A stretch of 6,312 bases of DNA from a bacterium (lineage in GTDB: Bacteria > Eremiobacterota > Eremiobacteria > Baltobacterales > Baltobacteraceae): NCBI GenBank assembly GCA_021781095.1, contig JAJXXM010000312.1:1-6312 (forward strand), given 5' to 3'. A program made the position numbers and the translations under genes. The notes under the pieces are model-generated. The model was given only the letters and a program-made list of their open reading frames with translations. It was not told the origin of the DNA and made no database searches. Below are positions 1 through 6,294 of this stretch, piece by piece (the stretch's first letter is position 1; each line of letters begins with the position of its first letter).

Positions 1-38
1 ACCGATGCAAAGCATGTTACCAGCGGGGAGTTCGTCGA
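1..38 (-). repeat. Inverted copy of 1055-1092 (38 bases, one mismatch) at the window edge
   Basis: Read on the minus strand, bases 38 to 1 match plus-strand bases 1055 to 1092 at 37 of 38 positions. The single difference is at window base 18 (partner base 1075), which changes a GAC codon to AAC. The match stops where the nth sequence begins, and the shared TCGAC at the boundary looks like a microhomology junction. Both copies are read in the same codon frame, giving ELPAG-N/D-MLCIG. Because the copy touches the window start, it may continue further left. Confidence 0.9.
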
Positions 39-477
39 CGGCAAATGCGGCCTCGCCGAAAGCGACCGAGAGCACGACGCTTGCCGTTTTTCGCCCGACG
101 CCGGGAAGCGCTTCGAGATCCTCTCGCGTTTCGGGCACCTTGCCCGCGTGCGTCTCGACCAATGCACGTGCTGCAGCGATAATGTTTTTTGCCTTCATTC
201 GAAAAAAGCCACAAGACTGAATCAAGCGTTCGACATCGCTCGCCCGCGCAGCCGCCAATGCCTTCGGCGTCGGATAGGCGGCAAAGAGCGCTGGGGTCGT
301 CAAATTCACCCGCGCGTCGGTACACTGCGCCGAGAGGATGACGGCGACGAGTAATTCGAACGGGTTACGATAGGAGAGCGCGGTCACGGCGTGGGGATAG
401 GCTTTCTCGAGAAGCTCCAGCTCTTTTTTCGCAATCGTTTTCGAAACTTTACGATTTGGAAACGGAATTACAGCCAC
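1..477 (-). CDS. nth: Endonuclease III (DNA glycosylase/AP lyase), N-terminal part, cut by the window edge
   Basis: Endonuclease III removes oxidised pyrimidines and nicks the abasic site in base excision repair. The visible 159 codons show the HhH-GPD fold: an [12 protein letters not shown] helix at about residues 47-58, [11 protein letters not shown] at 89-99, and the hairpin [13 protein letters not shown] at 124-136. K130 is the Schiff-base lysine (E. coli K120) and D148 the catalytic Asp (E. coli D138), with the same 18-residue spacing. After D148 the usual T-H-V/I-F-R-V sequence is missing. Instead the frame reads [11 protein letters not shown], which belongs to an inverted copy of the flavoprotein gene to the right. 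The remaining Nth core and its Fe-S cluster cysteines would lie outside the window, if present. The start is uncertain: GTG at 477 gives a sensible N-terminus about 10 residues longer than E. coli, but no clear ribosome binding site precedes it; TTG at 510 is an alternative. Identity up to residue 148 is firm. Confidence 0.88.
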   Translation of the reverse strand, partial: MAVIPFPNRKVSKTIAKKELELLEKAYPHAVTALSYRNPFELLVAVILSAQCTDARVNLTTPALFAAYPTPKALAAARASDVERLIQSCGFFRMKAKNIIAAARALVETHAGKVPETREDLEALPGVGRKTASVVLSVAFGEAAFAVDELPAGNMLCIG

Positions 478-531
478 GGGCGATATTTTGCGCTCAATCG
501 CCGCGGGCAACCTGCCGATGAACCGGCTACG
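478..531. promoter_or_regulatory. Short divergent gap between nth and the flavoprotein gene
   Basis: These 54 bases separate the proposed nth GTG (477) from the flavoprotein ATG (532), so promoters for both directions should lie here or inside the 5' ends of the two genes. An AT-rich patch at about 481-490 (gatatttt) is the only -10-like stretch. I see no well-spaced -35/-10 pair, no operator dyad and no good Shine-Dalgarno sequence for either gene. Confidence 0.3.
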
Positions 532-1881
532 ATGAAGGGCGAACGGGAGGTCGACGATCTAGCCGTTATCGGCGGCGGCCTTGCCGGCGCAGCGGTTGCT
601 ATTGCCTGCGCACGATTCGCGCGGCACGCGCGCCTCCGCTTGTTTTCCCCCGAAGAACCCGGACGCGGCGCCGCGTACGGTGACATTTCGCCGCAATGGC
701 TTATGAACGGCCCGGCCCGCGCGATGAGTATTATCGCCGACGACTCAGGGCATCTCATCAACGCATTACGATGCTATCCGGAGACGCTTGTCACACGGGA
801 GCGCTTCGGCGCGTACGTCGGCACAACACTTCAAGCCGCGCTCGCAGAACGGCCGCAGATGCGCATCGAACGCACCACAGTCGTCGATATCGATCGTGGA
901 AGGCATGGCTTCGTCCTCACGGATGCGCGCGGTCGTCGCTTCCGCGCGCATACTGTGGTACTCGCGCTTGGGAATGCGCCCCCGGCAGATGATTTCTTAC
1001 CGCGCGAATTACGCGAAAGCGAACGCTATTTCGGCGATCCGTGGCGCACTCGAATCGACGAACTCCCCGCTGGTGACATGCTTTGCATCGGTAGTGGGCT
1101 CACCGCAATGGATCGCGTTGCCGCCTACCGGCACACGATGCAGGGTGGAACGGCGTACACACTCGCGCGTCACGGCTATCTCCCCGCTCGCGAGGCTCCC
1201 GAAATTCGCGCCTGTCGCTACACGGAACTTGGTATCGACGAAGAGTCTCCGCTCTCGTTGTTTCGTTCGGTACGATCGGCGATGGAGCGGCGCGTCGCTG
1301 CCGGCGGCGATTGGCGAGAGGTCGCCGAATCGCTTCGGCGTCCCTCGCAACGCATCTGGCTGGGGTGGACGATCGCGCAACGTCGTCAATTTCTCGAGCG
1401 ACTCTCCGCTCTGTGGGGATCGCTACGCTATCGCGTCCCGCCGGCCACCGAGGACGCCGTCATCGCGCTTCGTCGCGCGGGACGCTACGTACCGTTGCAA
1501 GGTGAAATCGTCGCCGCCGCGGAGGGAGCGGACGGTATCGAGATCGTCTATCGACGCCGCGGCGAACAGGATCGGATCAGCGTTGCATCGGTCGTCAACT
1601 GCACCGGCCCGAACGGAGACCTACACACGAACCCCAACCCGCTGATACACGCGCTGCTGCATCGCGGCCTCATTCGCCGCGATCCGCTTCGCCTCGCTCT
1701 CGATGCGACACCGTACGGCGAAGCGATCGATGCCGAAGGACTTATCGACGAGCGATTGATCGCCATTGGGCCGATGCTCCGCGGCATCCTCTTCGAGAGC
1801 ACTGCGGTCCCGGAGATCGTGGAACAAGCGCGTGCGATCGCGATACGCATGGCACGCGAACGCGAGAGTCGGGTCGCATGA
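532..1881 (+). CDS. YdhS-like FAD/NAD(P)-binding protein (NAD_binding_9 family)
   Basis: A cytosolic flavoprotein of the family that includes E. coli YdhS, whose reaction is not established. The 449 residues begin with a dinucleotide-binding strand, [15 protein letters not shown] (9-23, with GGGLAG at 14-19). The family signature follows: PGRGAAYGD (43-51) and [18 protein letters not shown] (58-75). VVLALGN (142-148) is the typical second FAD contact, and [12 protein letters not shown] (183-194) is a second Rossmann-type motif, probably for NAD(P)H. The C-terminal part has VVNCTGPNG and a closing GPMLRG segment. There is no signal peptide or membrane segment. The reading frame stays open upstream to 391, but that stretch overlaps nth, so I start at ATG 532; no convincing ribosome binding site is visible. 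The stop codon overlaps the start of the cysteine dioxygenase gene (ATGA), so the two are probably translated together. A role in sulfur-compound oxidation is suggested only by that pairing. Confidence 0.85.
   Translation: MKGEREVDDLAVIGGGLAGAAVAIACARFARHARLRLFSPEEPGRGAAYGDISPQWLMNGPARAMSIIADDSGHLINALRCYPETLVTRERFGAYVGTTLQAALAERPQMRIERTTVVDIDRGRHGFVLTDARGRRFRAHTVVLALGNAPPADDFLPRELRESERYFGDPWRTRIDELPAGDMLCIGSGLTAMDRVAAYRHTMQGGTAYTLARHGYLPAREAPEIRACRYTELGIDEESPLSLFRSVRSAMERRVAAGGDWREVAESLRRPSQRIWLGWTIAQRRQFLERLSALWGSLRYRVPPATEDAVIALRRAGRYVPLQGEIVAAAEGADGIEIVYRRRGEQDRISVASVVNCTGPNGDLHTNPNPLIHALLHRGLIRRDPLRLALDATPYGEAIDAEGLIDERLIAIGPMLRGILFESTAVPEIVEQARAIAIRMARERESRVA
1055..1092 (+). repeat. Source copy of the inverted repeat found at the window start
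   Basis: This stretch encodes residues 176-187 of the flavoprotein ([12 protein letters not shown], plus flanking bases), just before the second nucleotide-binding motif. It fits the flavoprotein family in sequence and frame, so it is the original; the inverted copy at 1-38 is the displaced one. Confidence 0.88.
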
Positions 1882-2369
1882 TCGCCGGGCTCGACCTCGA
1901 TCGCATCATCGGCGAGCGCCTCGCAAGCCGTTCGCACTGGGAGGGCTTGCTTCCGCGCCGCAAAGTCGGTTACACGCGCTCGCGTCTCTTTCTTTGCAAC
2001 GACTTCGAAGTTCTCGCGTTGCTTTGGTTCCCCGGTGCGACGACGCCGATTCACGACCACGGCGACTCCTACTGCGCCACTCGCGTGCTCACCGGCGAAT
2101 TGCAAGTCACGCGCTACCTGAGAACCGAGAGCAAGAACGGAGCCGATCGACCCTCGTTACGATTGATCGGGCGCAGCGTGCAACACGTTGGTGAGGGTGA
2201 CGCTCTGGAGGGAGCGCGCGATCTCCACAGCGTTACGAATGAAACGAAGCAGGAGGCACTCTCGCTCCACATCTACGCGCCCCGCTACACCGAATTTGGA
2301 ATCTACGAAGAGTCGGGGATTCGCCTTGCAACCGCTACGGCGCGCTACGACGCAGTTTTCGATTTTTAA
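1878..2369 (+). CDS. cdoA: Cysteine dioxygenase type I (thiol dioxygenase, cupin)
   Basis: A non-heme iron enzyme expected to oxidise L-cysteine with O2 to cysteine sulfinate. The 163-residue protein has cupin motif 1 as G53-X5-H59-X-H61-X4-C66-X6-G73, and motif 2 ends in H117-X3-N121. By alignment to rat CDO, H59, H61 and H117 are the iron ligands (H86, H88, H140). R34 in YTR matches R60, which binds the substrate carboxylate and separates Cys-type from Gln-type (3-mercaptopropionate) enzymes. S129, H131 and Y133 match the S153-H155-Y157 triad. C66 sits at the place of C93, which crosslinks to Y157, so a Cys66-Tyr133 cofactor is possible. The well-known bacterial CDOs that I recall have Gly there. 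At 163 residues it is shorter than the mammalian enzyme (about 200). ATG 1878 overlaps the upstream stop by 4 bases and has only a weak ribosome binding site, as expected for translational coupling. Substrate is inferred from residues, not shown. Confidence 0.9.
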   Translation: MIAGLDLDRIIGERLASRSHWEGLLPRRKVGYTRSRLFLCNDFEVLALLWFPGATTPIHDHGDSYCATRVLTGELQVTRYLRTESKNGADRPSLRLIGRSVQHVGEGDALEGARDLHSVTNETKQEALSLHIYAPRYTEFGIYEESGIRLATATARYDAVFDF

Positions 2370-2371
2370 CT

Positions 2372-3280
2372 TTAGGCTAAAGAAATTGTATCGCCGTCGC
2401 GAGCCACGATGCCGTCTTTCTCGAGAGCGGCAACCAATTCGTCGAATTGTTCGCCGATTTTCGGAGGCACTACGCCGATAATTTCGCGCTCCAAATCGAG
2501 GAGCGATATGCGTTCTCCCGAAGGGAGTTCTCGCAGACGATCGACGATGCGACCACGCGCAAACCTTGCCGTCGATTCAAATGGGACCGGTTCCTTCGCC
2601 CTCGTCGTCTTGGCAAACTCTTCACGCAGGCGCTCGAGGCGCGCAGCGTCAATCGGCGCGGCAACGCAGAGCGTTTGCAGCGGACAGGCGGCACAGCGCG
2701 GGGCTCGCGCAGTGCAAACGAGCGCTCCGAGATCCATCATCGCCGAGCTCCAGTCGTGCGCCTCGCCTTTGGGAACGAGTTGGCGCGCGAGCAGCTCGAG
2801 TTCTTTTACGCTCGCTTTGGCCGGATATTCGATACCGAAATGTACGCGATGGACGATACGACGAACGTTCGTATCGCTTGGTGCCGCGTCATAGTTAAAG
2901 GCGAACGCCCGAATCGCGGCGACGGTATATGGGCCGACGCCGGGCAATTCGAGCAGCGCCTTCTCATCGCTGGGCATCTCGCCTTCGAACCGTGAAACCA
3001 CCGCATCGGCGAGCGCCTTTAAGCGAACCGCTCGCGTGTTATAGCCGAGCCCTTTCCAGTAACGCACGACTTCCGAACGCGGAGCCTTCGCCAACGCCGC
3101 AAATGTCGGGAAACGCGATATAAAAGTTCCGAAAATCGGAACGACGCGATCCACCTGCGTCTGTTGCAACATAAATTCGCTAACGACGGTGTAGTACGGA
3201 TTCCGCACGACGCGCCAAGGCAAATTTGCCCGCCCGTATTTTGCATACCAGGCAAGCAAACGTTTTTGAATCCCCGTCAT
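2372..3280 (-). CDS. mutY: Adenine DNA glycosylase MutY, short form without the NUDIX-like domain
   Basis: MutY removes adenine mispaired with 8-oxoguanine. The 302-residue protein has the general acid in SEFMLQQTQ (E35, E. coli E37), GLGYNTRA at 77-84, and the hairpin LPGVGPYTVAAI (112-123). Y118 occupies the place of the lysine of bifunctional Nth, as in Geobacillus MutY. The catalytic Asp is D136 in SDTNVRRI. The Fe-S cluster cysteines follow the C-X6-C-X2-C-X5-C rule at 188, 195, 198 and 204. Beyond them are only about 98 residues, in place of the usual 8-oxoguanine-recognition (NUDIX-like) domain of about 140. They resemble a small winged-helix tail, FARGRIVDRLRE...LVAALEKDGIVARDGDTISLA, like the short MutY forms I recall from actinobacteria. 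ATG 3280 overlaps the stop of the MocR gene by 4 bases and has no ribosome binding site of its own. The stop lies 2 bases from that of the convergent dioxygenase gene. Confidence 0.92.
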   Translation of the reverse strand: MTGIQKRLLAWYAKYGRANLPWRVVRNPYYTVVSEFMLQQTQVDRVVPIFGTFISRFPTFAALAKAPRSEVVRYWKGLGYNTRAVRLKALADAVVSRFEGEMPSDEKALLELPGVGPYTVAAIRAFAFNYDAAPSDTNVRRIVHRVHFGIEYPAKASVKELELLARQLVPKGEAHDWSSAMMDLGALVCTARAPRCAACPLQTLCVAAPIDAARLERLREEFAKTTRAKEPVPFESTARFARGRIVDRLRELPSGERISLLDLEREIIGVVPPKIGEQFDELVAALEKDGIVARDGDTISLA

Positions 3281-4746
3281 CCGCGCAAGCTACGCATCGC
3301 TTCGCCGATACGACGAATACCTTCAGAGATTTCGTCGCGTCGAACCGCGGTTAATGCCAAGCGAAAATTATGGTCGCCGCCTGAATTAGCGTAGAACGCT
3401 TCGCCGAAAAGGAACGAAGCACCGAGACGCTCGGCGGCATCGAGCAAAGGACGAGCGCGCATCTCGCGTGGGGTTGCGACCCAAAGATAGAAGCCGCCGC
3501 TCGGACCGATCGCACGAACGCCGCTGGGCCAGTACTTCGCAATCGCTTCATCGGCGATCTTCCTGCGCAAGTGTAATTCTTCGCGCAGCTGTTCGATATG
3601 CGCGTCGTAGCCGCGTTCGAGATAATCGACGATAGCGGCTTGAACGTAGAGGCTCGTCGCCATATCGTAGGCCTGCTTGCGCATTAAAAAACCATCGACG
3701 ATCGTGCGCGGAGCGACCATCCAACCAACACGCAAGCTCGGCGCTACCGTTTTACTAAAAGTCGAAAGATAGACGACGTGATCCGGAGCGAGGGCGAGCA
3801 AGGGCGTTTCGTTGTGCGATGCGAGCGGTCCGTAGGGATCGTCTTCGATAATCGGAACGCCGGCTCGCCGCGCTATCGTGGCGAGACGATCGCGCCGATC
3901 GGAATTCATGGTGACGTTCGTCGGATTGTGCATCGACGGCATCGTGTAGATAAAACGGGGACGACGCGTACGTAGAATCGCCTCGACGTGATCGACGCGC
4001 ATGCCTTCGTCGTCGACCGGAATAGGGATCGCCCGCAACCCGCCGATTTGGAATATCTGCAAGGCTCCCGGATACGAAGGTGACTCAACGATAATTTCAT
4101 CGCCCGCCTCGGCAAGGCTCTGAGAGACGATCGCGATTCCTTGCGTCGATCCGGTCAACACGATGACGTTCTTGGCCACGACGCTGCGTGCGCCGCGGGC
4201 GCGCATGCGTGCCGCAATCGCCTCGCGAAGCGGCTCGTATCCCTCCGAGTCGCCGTACGAAAGAATAAACCGCGGATCGCTCGCGACCCGCGCGAACGAG
4301 CCTGCAAGTTCGGCGAGCGGCGAAGGTTCGTCGGGAGCGACTCCCTGCACGAATGAGATGCGCCCGGGCTCCTGTTTTGCCGCGAGCTCGCCGAGTACCA
4401 TCGGGAACTCACCGACCCGCCACGGCGGCAACGTCACCCACCAGGGGACGCTTGCTCCGCGCTCTCCTGCAGAGACCGCGCGCTTACGCGATGCCACCCG
4501 CGAACCGGAGCCGACGCGTTGGTCGAGCAAGCCGTCGGCGACGAGTTCGCGGTAGGCGCGCACGACGGTACTGCGATTGATCTCCAGGCGCTCGGCCATC
4601 GCGCGCTCGGGGGGTAAACGCGTCGATTCAGGAAGCGAACCGGAGAGAATCGCCTCCCGCAAACCCTCGTACAGCTGACGGTAGAGCGGAACGATCGACT
4701 CGCGGTCGAGTTGGAGGGGGAGGTTGGGCGCACCAATCTTGCTCAT
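3277..4746 (-). CDS. MocR-family regulator: GntR winged helix fused to an aminotransferase-like domain
   Basis: A cytosolic PLP-binding transcription factor of the family that includes GabR, PdxR and TauR. The 489 residues start with a GntR winged helix (about 17-85: VPLYRQLYEGLREAI, LPPERAMAERLEINRSTVVRAY, and the GSGSRVA wing). A linker leads to a fold-type I aminotransferase domain (about 130-489). PLP contacts are visible: HNPTN, EDDPY with D302 and Y305, the Schiff-base lysine K332 in STFSKTVAPSLRVGW, and the carboxylate-binding arginine R462 in NFRLAL. All are intact, so PLP binding is expected and aminotransferase activity cannot be excluded; an enzyme of the LysN/Aro8 type with an HTH is an alternative reading. 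The frame continues upstream to 5043, but that part overlaps lpdA, so I start at ATG 4746 (MSKIGAPN). Its ribosome binding site is weak. The gene diverges from lpdA and overlaps mutY by 4 bases, so they form an operon. Its effector and targets are unknown; autoregulation and control of lpdA are the natural guesses. Confidence 0.9.
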   Translation of the reverse strand: MSKIGAPNLPLQLDRESIVPLYRQLYEGLREAILSGSLPESTRLPPERAMAERLEINRSTVVRAYRELVADGLLDQRVGSGSRVASRKRAVSAGERGASVPWWVTLPPWRVGEFPMVLGELAAKQEPGRISFVQGVAPDEPSPLAELAGSFARVASDPRFILSYGDSEGYEPLREAIAARMRARGARSVVAKNVIVLTGSTQGIAIVSQSLAEAGDEIIVESPSYPGALQIFQIGGLRAIPIPVDDEGMRVDHVEAILRTRRPRFIYTMPSMHNPTNVTMNSDRRDRLATIARRAGVPIIEDDPYGPLASHNETPLLALAPDHVVYLSTFSKTVAPSLRVGWMVAPRTIVDGFLMRKQAYDMATSLYVQAAIVDYLERGYDAHIEQLREELHLRRKIADEAIAKYWPSGVRAIGPSGGFYLWVATPREMRARPLLDAAERLGASFLFGEAFYANSGGDHNFRLALTAVRRDEISEGIRRIGEAMRSLRG

Positions 4747-4756
4747 GGATGGATCC

Positions 4757-4801
4757 AATTGGACCACGGAGGCCCACCGCCTTCCGCGGCGGAATAATTG
4801 G
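4757..4801. promoter_or_regulatory. Candidate MocR operator: AATTGG direct repeat with a 33-base gap
   Basis: AATTGG occurs at 4757-4762 and again at 4796-4801 in the same orientation, leaving 33 bases between. From memory, GabR binds two 6-base direct repeats about 34 bases apart, so the spacing resembles a MocR site. The motif is short and could recur by chance. Confidence 0.35.
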
Positions 4802-4811
4802 TGGTTACCAA
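4798..4811. promoter_or_regulatory. Inverted repeat TTGGT-N4-ACCAA, GntR-like operator candidate
   Basis: A perfect 5-base dyad around GGTT. Many GntR-type sites have GT and AC half-sites around a short centre (FadR uses TGGT-N3-ACCA), so this is a plausible operator for the divergent regulator. It lies just downstream of the possible lpdA -10 box AATAAT, where bound protein would block transcription. It overlaps the second AATTGG copy of the direct repeat. Confidence 0.4.
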
Positions 4812-4832
4812 CCCTCATCCACGCCTGCGCGT

Positions 4833-4838
4833 AAGGAG
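4833..4838 (+). promoter_or_regulatory. Strong ribosome binding site of lpdA
   Basis: AAGGAG, followed by 7 bases and GTG at 4846. It is the best Shine-Dalgarno sequence in the window. It decides the lpdA start against the in-frame TTG at 4798, which has none and would place a start inside the dyad region. Confidence 0.85.
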
Positions 4839-4845
4839 TCTTTTC

Positions 4846-6294
4846 GTGGCCGAACATCAGGTCGATGCCGTCGTCATCGGTGCGGGCCCCGGCGGTTATC
4901 ATGCCGCCATCCGGCTCGGCCAACTTGGGAAATCCGTCATCTGCGTCGATCGCGACGAGGTCGGTGGAGTCTGCCTGAACTGGGGCTGCATCCCTACGAA
5001 AGCGCTGCTGCATGTCGGCGAAGTGATTCGTCACATCGAACATGCCGAAGCGGTCGGATTAAAAGTTCCCAAAGCAACGGTGGATCGCGCCGGCGTCGAA
5101 AAATTCAAGAACGACGTCGTCGCATCGAACGTCGGAGGCGTAAAGACGCTCTTCAAAGCGAACAACGTACAGTTCATGTACGGTGAAGCGTCGTTCGTCT
5201 CTCCGAACGAAATCGCGCTGAAAGGCAAAGATGGAAGCAACGAACGTATCCGCGCCGCGCATGTGGTGATCGCGACGGGTTCGGCGCCGATCGATATCAA
5301 AGCGTGGCCGCGCGACGGCAAACGCATCATCAACTCCGACGACGCCGTTTCCATCAAGCAGATCCCCAAGACCATGCTCGTCATCGGCGGCGGCGTTATC
5401 GGTTTAGAGTTCGCGACGGTCTACACGCGCATGGGCGCGCAGGTTCTTGTCGTTGAGGCATTGCCGCAGATTCTGACCGGCAGCGATATCGAGATTTCAA
5501 AGACGCTCGGGCGTATCCTCAAAAAACAGGGCGTCGAGATCATGCTCGACACGAAGGTTGCCGCGCTCGAAGCGACGGCAAAGGGCGTCAAGGCGACGAT
5601 CTCCGGAGCGGGCACCGGCGGCAAAGATGAGACGCGCGAATTCGAGATGGCGCTTGTTGCCGTCGGGCGCCGCCCCGTCACCGATGCGCTCAATCTCGCC
5701 GCGGCTGGGCTCGCCGTCGACGAGAAAGGCTTCCTCGCCGTCGATGCCCGCATGCGCACGAAAGTCGCGCATATCTATGCAATCGGCGACGTCACCGGGC
5801 AACCGCTGCTCGCTCATCGCGCGATGAAGCAAGGTGTTGTAGCGGCCGAAGTCATCGGCGGCGATACGAGTGCGGCGTTCGATCCGATCGCGATTCCTAA
5901 TTGCGTCTACACCGATCCCGAAGTCGCAACCGTCGGGCTCTCCGAGGAAGAGGCAAAAGCGAAGGGCTACGAAGTGCGTATCGGCAAGTTCCCGCTCGCC
6001 GCGAGCGGGCGCGCGCGCACGATGAACGAGAGCGACGGCGTCATCAAACTCGTCGGCGATGCAAAGACCGATATGCTGCTCGGCATGCATATCATCGCTC
6101 CGCAGGCCGAATCGCTCATCGGCGAGGGCGTGATCGCCCTGGAGATGGGGGCGACGCTCGAGGATATCGGGCTCTCGATCCATCCGCATCCCACGCTCAC
6201 CGAAGGCATCATGGATGCGGCCGAAGCCGCGCACGGAAAGGCGATTCACATCGTCAATCCCAAGCCGAAGGCGCCGGTCGGAGCCGCAAAATAG
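4846..6294 (+). CDS. lpdA: Dihydrolipoyl dehydrogenase (E3 subunit)
   Basis: This flavoenzyme reoxidises dihydrolipoamide on the E2 or H protein of 2-oxoacid dehydrogenase and glycine-cleavage complexes and passes electrons to NAD+. The 482 residues begin with the FAD motif GAGPGG (12-17) and the redox disulfide GGVCLNWGCIPTK (C43, C48). The NAD motif GGGVIG is at 181-186, with E204 at the end of the second strand favouring NAD over NADP. The second FAD contact is AIGDV (D315). The C-terminal HPHPTLTE gives the catalytic pair H448-E453. Length matches E. coli Lpd (474). There is no N-terminal lipoyl domain. GTG 4846 follows a strong AAGGAG. No E1 or E2 gene is in the window, so the partner complex is unknown; such genes could follow after 6294. 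The divergent MocR regulator may control it (inference). Mercuric or glutathione reductase is unlikely given the C-terminal motif and the disulfide context. Confidence 0.95.
   Translation: MAEHQVDAVVIGAGPGGYHAAIRLGQLGKSVICVDRDEVGGVCLNWGCIPTKALLHVGEVIRHIEHAEAVGLKVPKATVDRAGVEKFKNDVVASNVGGVKTLFKANNVQFMYGEASFVSPNEIALKGKDGSNERIRAAHVVIATGSAPIDIKAWPRDGKRIINSDDAVSIKQIPKTMLVIGGGVIGLEFATVYTRMGAQVLVVEALPQILTGSDIEISKTLGRILKKQGVEIMLDTKVAALEATAKGVKATISGAGTGGKDETREFEMALVAVGRRPVTDALNLAAAGLAVDEKGFLAVDARMRTKVAHIYAIGDVTGQPLLAHRAMKQGVVAAEVIGGDTSAAFDPIAIPNCVYTDPEVATVGLSEEEAKAKGYEVRIGKFPLAASGRARTMNESDGVIKLVGDAKTDMLLGMHIIAPQAESLIGEGVIALEMGATLEDIGLSIHPHPTLTEGIMDAAEAAHGKAIHIVNPKPKAPVGAAK

Larger units (their letters stand above)
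4747..4845. promoter_or_regulatory. Divergent control region between the MocR gene and lpdA
   Basis: These 99 bases must carry the promoters for the leftward MocR-mutY operon and for rightward lpdA. Three dyads are visible: TCCAATTGGA (4754-4763, perfect palindrome), TTCCG-CGG-CGGAA (4782-4794) and TTGGT-GGTT-ACCAA (4798-4811). AATAAT at 4793-4798 is a possible -10 box for lpdA, but no matching -35 box stands at the usual distance. MocR regulators commonly bind the gap next to their own gene, so operators are expected here. Confidence 0.6.

Noticed and set aside
456..487. Promoter-like pair TTGGAA (456-461) and GATATT (482-487) for the flavoprotein
   Set aside because: The 20-base spacing is too long and both boxes match consensus poorly.
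391..531. N-terminal extension of the flavoprotein (47 extra residues from ATG 391)
   Set aside because: It overlaps the clearly conserved nth reading frame on the other strand, and the extra residues do not resemble a flavoprotein N-terminus. The dinucleotide-binding strand begins a few residues after ATG 532.
788..1645. Long 285-codon reading frame in another plus-strand frame
   Set aside because: It lies wholly inside the flavoprotein gene, is low-complexity (Arg, Ser, Ala, Pro-rich) and has no recognisable domain. This is a shadow frame of GC-rich coding DNA.
2370..2382. Possible terminator CTTTA-GGC-TAAAG between the dioxygenase and mutY genes
   Set aside because: The stem has only five mostly A-T pairs and no T-run follows in either direction, so it is too weak to call.
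4798..4845. TTG start for lpdA at 4798
   Set aside because: It has no ribosome binding site and adds residues not seen in the family; GTG 4846 has AAGGAG at 7 bases.
4747..5043. Upstream extension of the MocR gene to 5043
   Set aside because: It runs through the lpdA 5' end on the opposite strand, and MocR proteins begin shortly before the winged helix, as the ATG at 4746 does.
5374..5396. Glycine-rich GGGVIG coding stretch as a possible repeat of the flavoprotein GGGLAG coding stretch
   Set aside because: The similarity reflects the shared nucleotide-binding fold in two unrelated flavoproteins, not a DNA repeat.
5497..6249. 250-codon minus-strand reading frame inside lpdA
   Set aside because: It is the antisense shadow of a highly conserved enzyme; its composition is rich in Arg, Asp and Gly, with no recognisable motif.
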